DNA from: Gordius sp. MW1
Taxonomy: Eukaryota; Nematomorpha; Gordioida; Gordea; Gordiidae
NCBI GenBank assembly: GCA_964036665.1
Contig: OZ038528.1
Span: 15,236,245-15,300,244 of the forward strand
Direction: 5' to 3'
DNA: 64,000 bases
Every line of letters begins with the position of its first letter. Positions within the stretch are counted from its first letter, which is position 1. Both the position numbers and the translations under genes were made by a program. A model generated the notes under the pieces. That model was not told the DNA's origin and searched no databases. It was given only the letters and a program-made list of their open reading frames with translations. Below are positions 60,601 to 64,000 of this stretch, one piece after another.

Positions 60601-63289
60601 GGAGCGTTGATTAGCCTTGTACAAGATGGAAAATATGTTGCGCGGAACTTCTTTAAGGTCGTAGTATTCGGTTATGCCTCCCGTGAAATCTTCCATGGCC
60701 TCGGTTGTACTGCCCCCTTTCAACGCTTCGTACGAACCACTTATCCTATGAAATAAAAAATAGTAATTTTAATAACTGTAAAATAAGTGAACCATAATAT
60801 TTTTCAGATCTAACTGAATAAAGTTATTAGTGTAATTTTAGATAGTAGTCCGCTGCTAACTGTTACATTTATATAAGGACATCCTTCCAACAAAAAACAA
60901 TTATAGATTGAAACATTAACGGACTAATTAAAAGCTTTGAAGAATGTGGGATATGTAAATGGATTATTAGATATAAAAATTGATTTTAAAAGCTGAAAGT
61001 AGTTATTTTATAAGCAATTGATGTATTAAATGACACCCAGATTAAAATGATTCATTTTATAAGGGATATAACTCGAAAAACATGATTGTTCTCTAATGAA
61101 TTTTTAAAATCAAACGCGAAAGCCAAAAAAAAACAGGGAAAAATGAATGCGCCATCGAAAATACTTGGCGTAAGCCTTCTCTAAAAGAGCACTCCAAAAC
61201 TCCGTGTTATCAGCAGAGTGCATGAAAACCAATTCTCCGTCAACCGTAGGCAAACGATCGTCCACGATGACATCAACCTACACAAAATAACAAACCACCA
61301 AAAAAACTTGTTTCAATAAATTTCCCATAAAATCAACTTAAATACTTTTTAAATTCAATCTACATCGCAGGTATACAGGTGGTAAAAGAAAATATTTGAG
61401 ATCCATTTCTTACCCATTTCCCGTATTGCCAAATGCGAAAATGAAAGATTCCAGCATAATCACCCCGTTCGAAACTTTGATCGGGCGGCACTATTCGCTC
61501 GATCAGCTTGGAGTTCAAGGAAAGGCAAGCGACGGCCGCTAGTAACCAGCAATCACCTGTCACGGGCACGAAACACATTCAACGATGAGGCATATTTTGA
61601 TATTGTATAAAATACGGTCAAATTTTGAAGCGTATTAGTTGTATTGTATCCATAATAACTTAATAGACTGGTATGTAAACCAAACGTTTTCTTTTGACTA
61701 CAAAATAATCTCATAAACTAAAATGAGGCGTGAAAGAAGAGCTTGACAGTACTTTCTTTCAAAAGATTTAAAATTTATCACATCACCAACACGGCTGTCA
61801 AGCCTGGATAGCCAAGCATCCCTTCTCATCCATCTCTAAAAGAGGCTGAGTTTGACCAATAGTAACTGAGAATTCCATAAGTAAAAACCACACTTATGAA
61901 GAAGCTAAGCAGTCTACTATTCCAAAGATATTTTAAAGGGGCAAAAGATGTGGTATTACTAAATTCCAATTTAATTAGGGACGTAAAAATATAATAATGC
62001 AAAACCAATTTCAAAATTTAAATGGAATCCTTGCTACAAGTGGTCAAGGCACCGTCAAGTTTGGGTTGAAAAATCATGTATCGTCTCGACCGGAAAAAAT
62101 TAGTGATCAAATGGGGTAATGTAGCGTATTTTTACATTTATAATTTATTAACTCTTTATTTTCGATTTTTGAAGATACTGTTCAAATGAATTACTTCTAG
62201 ACCCAATTAAACATGATAGTTATGCTATATTAATTTTGGGTTTGAAATTGTTTGGAATACAAGTGAGGCAGGATTAAAAATAAATCTTTTTTTCTTTCGT
62301 CGAGCTTCCACCATATTATATTTCATCATGCCGCAACACTATTACTTGTGATTAAAGTCAATAGAGAATCTTCATGTCAACGGTGTAGGCAAATTACAAA
62401 ATTATTTAAGATTTAAAATTAACTACGAAACTTAAAATTAATTAAGCGGTTTTATAATAAGGTGTCATGTTGTAAATTTTAACACCTATAATTGAGAGGG
62501 ATTGCTTAATTTGACCTTGGTTTAATTGAAACAATAAATTACTTTTTATGCAAAACGCCTAACAAACGTTGCATAATGCAAAATCGAAGAAAATGGCCTT
62601 TATTTATTCAATAAGCTATATATCATGAATAACATGACTGGATGATTATATTATAAAGATCTGCATGCTTAAAACTCCCGACATAAAAATAATATTAATG
62701 TTACATTAAGCTTCCGAATCACCTATAAAATGGAGTATGTTACGAAATCAAATATTTAATCAAATTAACATGTATATATCTACTCCAAACATTTAGCCAA
62801 TTAAAGAGTCTAGTTTAAATTTGGTGTCGACTATTTGCGGAAAAAATAAAATTTTGGAAAAGCTCTGTTAAATTTTCACAATTGCCAAAAACTGAGACCT
62901 TAGCAACCAAAAATAAATTTTCTATTATACAATTTATTTTAATTATTGCGCGTCGTTTGATTTCCTACTAGCCTAACTTAAAGCCAAACTCAATAAATTA
63001 ATTCCCGCTAAAGCAATAAAACTAACAAATCGTCAATTTTTAAATCCTTAAAAATATAAAAATCATTGATATTTTAAACAAAGTTGCCTTTTTGGAAATT
63101 TATAAATTTTAAACAGATGTTTGACAAAATCTCGTCACTTTACAAAAATAACTCAACCCAAAGTCAAAACATATGCACTTTTATAGCTTATTAATGAATG
63201 GGGATTACGTATCAATTACCTATCACAAAGTAGGTAGCCAAGTAAGTTATACCGAAAACTAAAGCAGTGATCGACATTTTTACAGTCAT
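53060..63289 (-). CDS. Calpain, classical type with penta-EF-hand (multi-exon)
   Basis: Calcium-dependent cytosolic cysteine protease of the calpain family. Exons inferred from homology and splice sites, in gene order: 61556-61414, 61277-61165, 60745-60577, 59965-59885, 59546-59458, 58102-58025, 57462-57272, 56640-56477, 55351-55134, 54715-54670, 54602-54452, 53720-53596, 53338-53060. All have AG/GT borders and matching phases. With the candidate leader exon 63289-63220 the frame is 638 codons. In that model the triad is C26 (GDCW), H183 (GHAYSV) and N207 (RNPWG); the spacings of 157 and 24 residues equal those of human CAPN2 (C105, H262, N286). The Cys lies about 80 residues closer to the N-terminus than usual, so the conventional 5' exons are missing or off-window. 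Apart from the mobile elements listed, nothing was recognised in introns 53721-54451, 54716-55133, 56641-57271, 59547-59884 or 60746-61164. Several paralogues exist in insects, so no symbol is given. Confidence 0.88.
54670..57462 (-). CDS. Calpain domain III (C2-like) and linker exons
   Basis: 57462-57272 starts [21 protein letters not shown], the usual opening of domain III, and runs to GGCRNFL. 56640-56477 continues [20 protein letters not shown] with an acidic loop and a Lys/Arg-rich stretch ([11 protein letters not shown]). 55351-55134 contains [20 protein letters not shown] and [19 protein letters not shown], the conserved C-terminal part of the domain. 54715-54670 is a 46 bp linker exon ([15 protein letters not shown]). 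Domain III couples calcium and lipid binding to the protease core in this family. Intron 56476-55352 contains a pogo-like MITE and a GGGCGTAGCC-family MITE. Confidence 0.92.
55467..55799. mobile_element. pogo/Tc1-like MITE in calpain intron
   Basis: 333 bp with ends CAGTCAAAACGGTTTAATTG and (inverted) CAGTCGAAACTTCTTAATCG, flanked by TA on both sides (55465-55466, 55800-55801). TA duplication and CAGT ends are typical of the pogo/Tigger branch of Tc1-mariner. The subterminal parts contain many short GCGATTAA / TTAATCGC-like repeats. A 79-codon frame here is not a gene. Confidence 0.65.
56013..56161. mobile_element. GGGCGTAGCC-family MITE in calpain intron
   Basis: 149 bp, starting CATGATACCCAAGGG and ending GGCTACGCCCATG, with an 8 bp flank repeat TCCATACT / TGCATACT (one mismatch). 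Same family as MITE-2 of the histone units, with a degraded left end. Confidence 0.6.
57817..57967. mobile_element. GGGCGTAGCC-family MITE in calpain intron
   Basis: 151 bp, starting CATAGACGTAGACAGGGGG and ending CCTGGCTACGCCCATG, with an 8 bp flank repeat GGATTAAA / GAATTAAA. It contains a long poly-C tract like the array copies. Confidence 0.65.
58025..61556 (-). CDS. Calpain protease core exons (PC1-PC2)
   Basis: Six exons. 61556-61414 begins (G)[13 protein letters not shown] with the nucleophile Cys, and ends [10 protein letters not shown]. 61277-61165 gives [18 protein letters not shown], the strongly conserved mid-PC1 region. 60745-60577 gives [21 protein letters not shown]. 59965-59885 carries [11 protein letters not shown] with the catalytic His. 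59546-59458 carries [20 protein letters not shown] with the catalytic Asn and the following Trp. 58102-58025 gives [17 protein letters not shown], the end of PC2. All key residues are present, so the enzyme looks active. A 1.1 kb hAT-like element fills most of the intron between the last two exons. Confidence 0.93.
58308..59413. mobile_element. hAT-like non-autonomous element in calpain intron
   Basis: 1,106 bp with inverted ends TAGAGAACTGCA / TGCAGTTCTCTA and a perfect 8 bp target duplication GTGCAATT (58300-58307 and 59414-59421). The left subterminal part and four tandem segments at about 59200-59390 carry the motif CGGGTCGGGTCGGG followed by TAGAAAATTTGAAAATGATTT-like sequence. The interior is AT-rich and encodes nothing. 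It resembles the U6 element at 45695 in layout but has different ends, so it is a related family. Confidence 0.85.
60079..60412. repeat. Probable dispersed repeat, unclassified, in calpain intron
   Basis: Segment with ACCCGGCAAACGTTGTTTTG near its start, two opposed copies of a GGACCGATTTGGCTC-like motif (near 60268 and, inverted, 60335) and an end in TATATATAAGATT. The composition differs from the AT-rich intron around it. It looks like a transposon-derived repeat known from insect genomes, but the family is not recognised with confidence. A 76-codon frame in it is not considered a gene. Confidence 0.4.
61557..63219. other. Long intron or 5' region of the calpain gene
   Basis: 1.66 kb, AT-rich. 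No exon encoding the expected calpain sequence before GDCW could be found on the minus strand here, and no repeat was recognised. Short open frames (for example 61826-62014 minus) match nothing recognisable. Confidence 0.5.
63220..63289 (-). CDS. Candidate hydrophobic leader exon upstream of calpain
   Basis: ATG at 63289 (a second in frame at 63277) opens MTVKM followed by the hydrophobic stretch [19 protein letters not shown], then a good donor (GATAG/GTAATT) at 63220/63219. The exon ends in phase 1 with G, exactly what the catalytic-Cys exon needs (G/GT GAT TGC TGG). Upstream on the minus strand a CCAAT box (63334-63338 region) and a GC-rich patch look promoter-like. It could be an alternative first exon giving a short membrane-anchored or secreted calpain, or the start of an unrelated small gene. 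The phase match alone has a one-in-three chance. Confidence 0.35.
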
Positions 63290-63970
63290 TTACAACCAAC
63301 CAACCCGCGATACGCAGCCGCCGCAAGGGAATTGATTGGTAAAGGGGGATGGATGCTTGTTATAAAGGTTAAAAATACAAAAAATGATGTTATTAGTATT
63401 CGGGCCAAGAAATCTTTAATTGATGCTTTCGTTGTGCGTCGTCTCCTAGGCACAGTTACTTGTGTATTATTGATCGGTGCGGTGGCATCATTTACCTCTA
63501 AATTGTGGAAGCATAACGCATTTGTCGAGGAGTATCATTAATGAGACTACTTACTCAGTTGAGGGAAAAATGGTAGGGTACATACATAAACACTTTGGCG
63601 CAGTTATGTAAAGAATTATCGATTTTATTCCTGACTGTCAACCGTGCCAGCGGACAGTCTTACCAGGGCAACCCATTCAAAATTCAAAACACAACTCGGG
63701 CTGGCAGTTTAATTTAAAAATGAAACTGAATTATTGAATAATAATGCATTTCCTGATGCTCATATGTCATATGTTAAATTATGATAACCTTTTACAAGAA
63801 AGACTTTTGTTTGTGGGGCCATTTTATGAGCAAATTATTTGTTAGTACAATTAACAGGTTAAAGTAGCTTTGTAAAAACATCTCTTTACAGAAGTCTGCC
63901 CCCAGTCGTTCTATAGCATTCGAAACGTTTAGTGAGCCCACTTATAAATTCCACAAATGTCAACATTTAC
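63290..63970. other. Region upstream of the leader exon
   Basis: Starts with a GC-richer, promoter-like patch (63300-63350) and continues AT-rich. A 69-codon plus-strand frame (63332-63541) has a few hydrophobic residues but no recognisable family, so it is not called as a gene. Confidence 0.4.
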
Positions 63971-64000
63971 CTAGCTTCTTGTATTTCACTATTATCGAGC
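63971..64000 (-). other. Possible exon end cut by the window edge
   Basis: On the minus strand the last 30 bases run into a good splice donor (GCTAG/GTAAAT). In the phase needed by the catalytic-Cys exon it reads SIIVKYKKLG, which would give KLGDCWLL, similar to the usual QGxLGDCW. Another frame is also open. Too short to identify. Confidence 0.25.

Noticed and set aside
63332-63541. 69-codon plus-strand frame at the right end
   Set aside because: No recognisable domain, AT-rich composition, no clear promoter or conserved context; length is within chance expectation.

Overview
The window comes from an AT-rich animal nuclear genome, most likely an arthropod and probably an insect. The H4 protein looks like the usual animal H4, the H2B and H2A have insect-type tails, all histone genes lack introns, and they end in metazoan histone stem-loops. 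The species cannot be named from the sequence.

Positions 1 to about 51,690 are a tandem histone array of six head-to-tail units, called U1 to U6 here, followed by a decayed stub of a seventh. Each unit carries H2B (+), then H2A (-) and H4 (+) sharing a 231 bp divergent promoter. No H3 or H1 gene is seen anywhere in the array. U1 and U2 are about 6.32 kb and nearly identical. U3 and U5 are enlarged by two related 3.5-4.2 kb non-coding insertions with features of Helentron-type rolling-circle transposons. In U4 and U5 the H2B-H2A spacer is tandemly triplicated (1,243 bp period), and U4's H2B is frameshifted. U6, at the array edge, is the most diverged: it has a hAT-type MITE, a second MITE with a 9 bp target duplication, and an H2B with one substitution (E89V). 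The array therefore holds five intact H2B, one broken H2B, six H2A and six H4 genes, all products of the nucleosome core except H3.

From about 51.9 to 53.06 kb no gene is visible. From 53,060 rightward lies a minus-strand calpain gene in at least 13 exons: the protease core with the Cys/His/Asn triad at calpain spacing, the C2-like domain III, and a penta-EF-hand domain. The true N-terminus is unresolved. A short hydrophobic leader exon at 63,220-63,289 is phase-compatible with the catalytic-Cys exon, but conventional upstream exons may lie past the window edge. Its introns hold a hAT-like element, a pogo-like MITE, two copies of a MITE family also found in every histone unit, and an unclassified repeat.

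The most unusual material is the pair of Helentron-like insertions. Each ends in a run of G-rich hairpins with three-base GNA-type loops (several contain GCGAAGC, known as an exceptionally stable DNA minihairpin), followed by a terminal hairpin with the same GAA loop. They also carry internal copies of a hairpin with a GGA loop and repeated tRNA-like B-box motifs.
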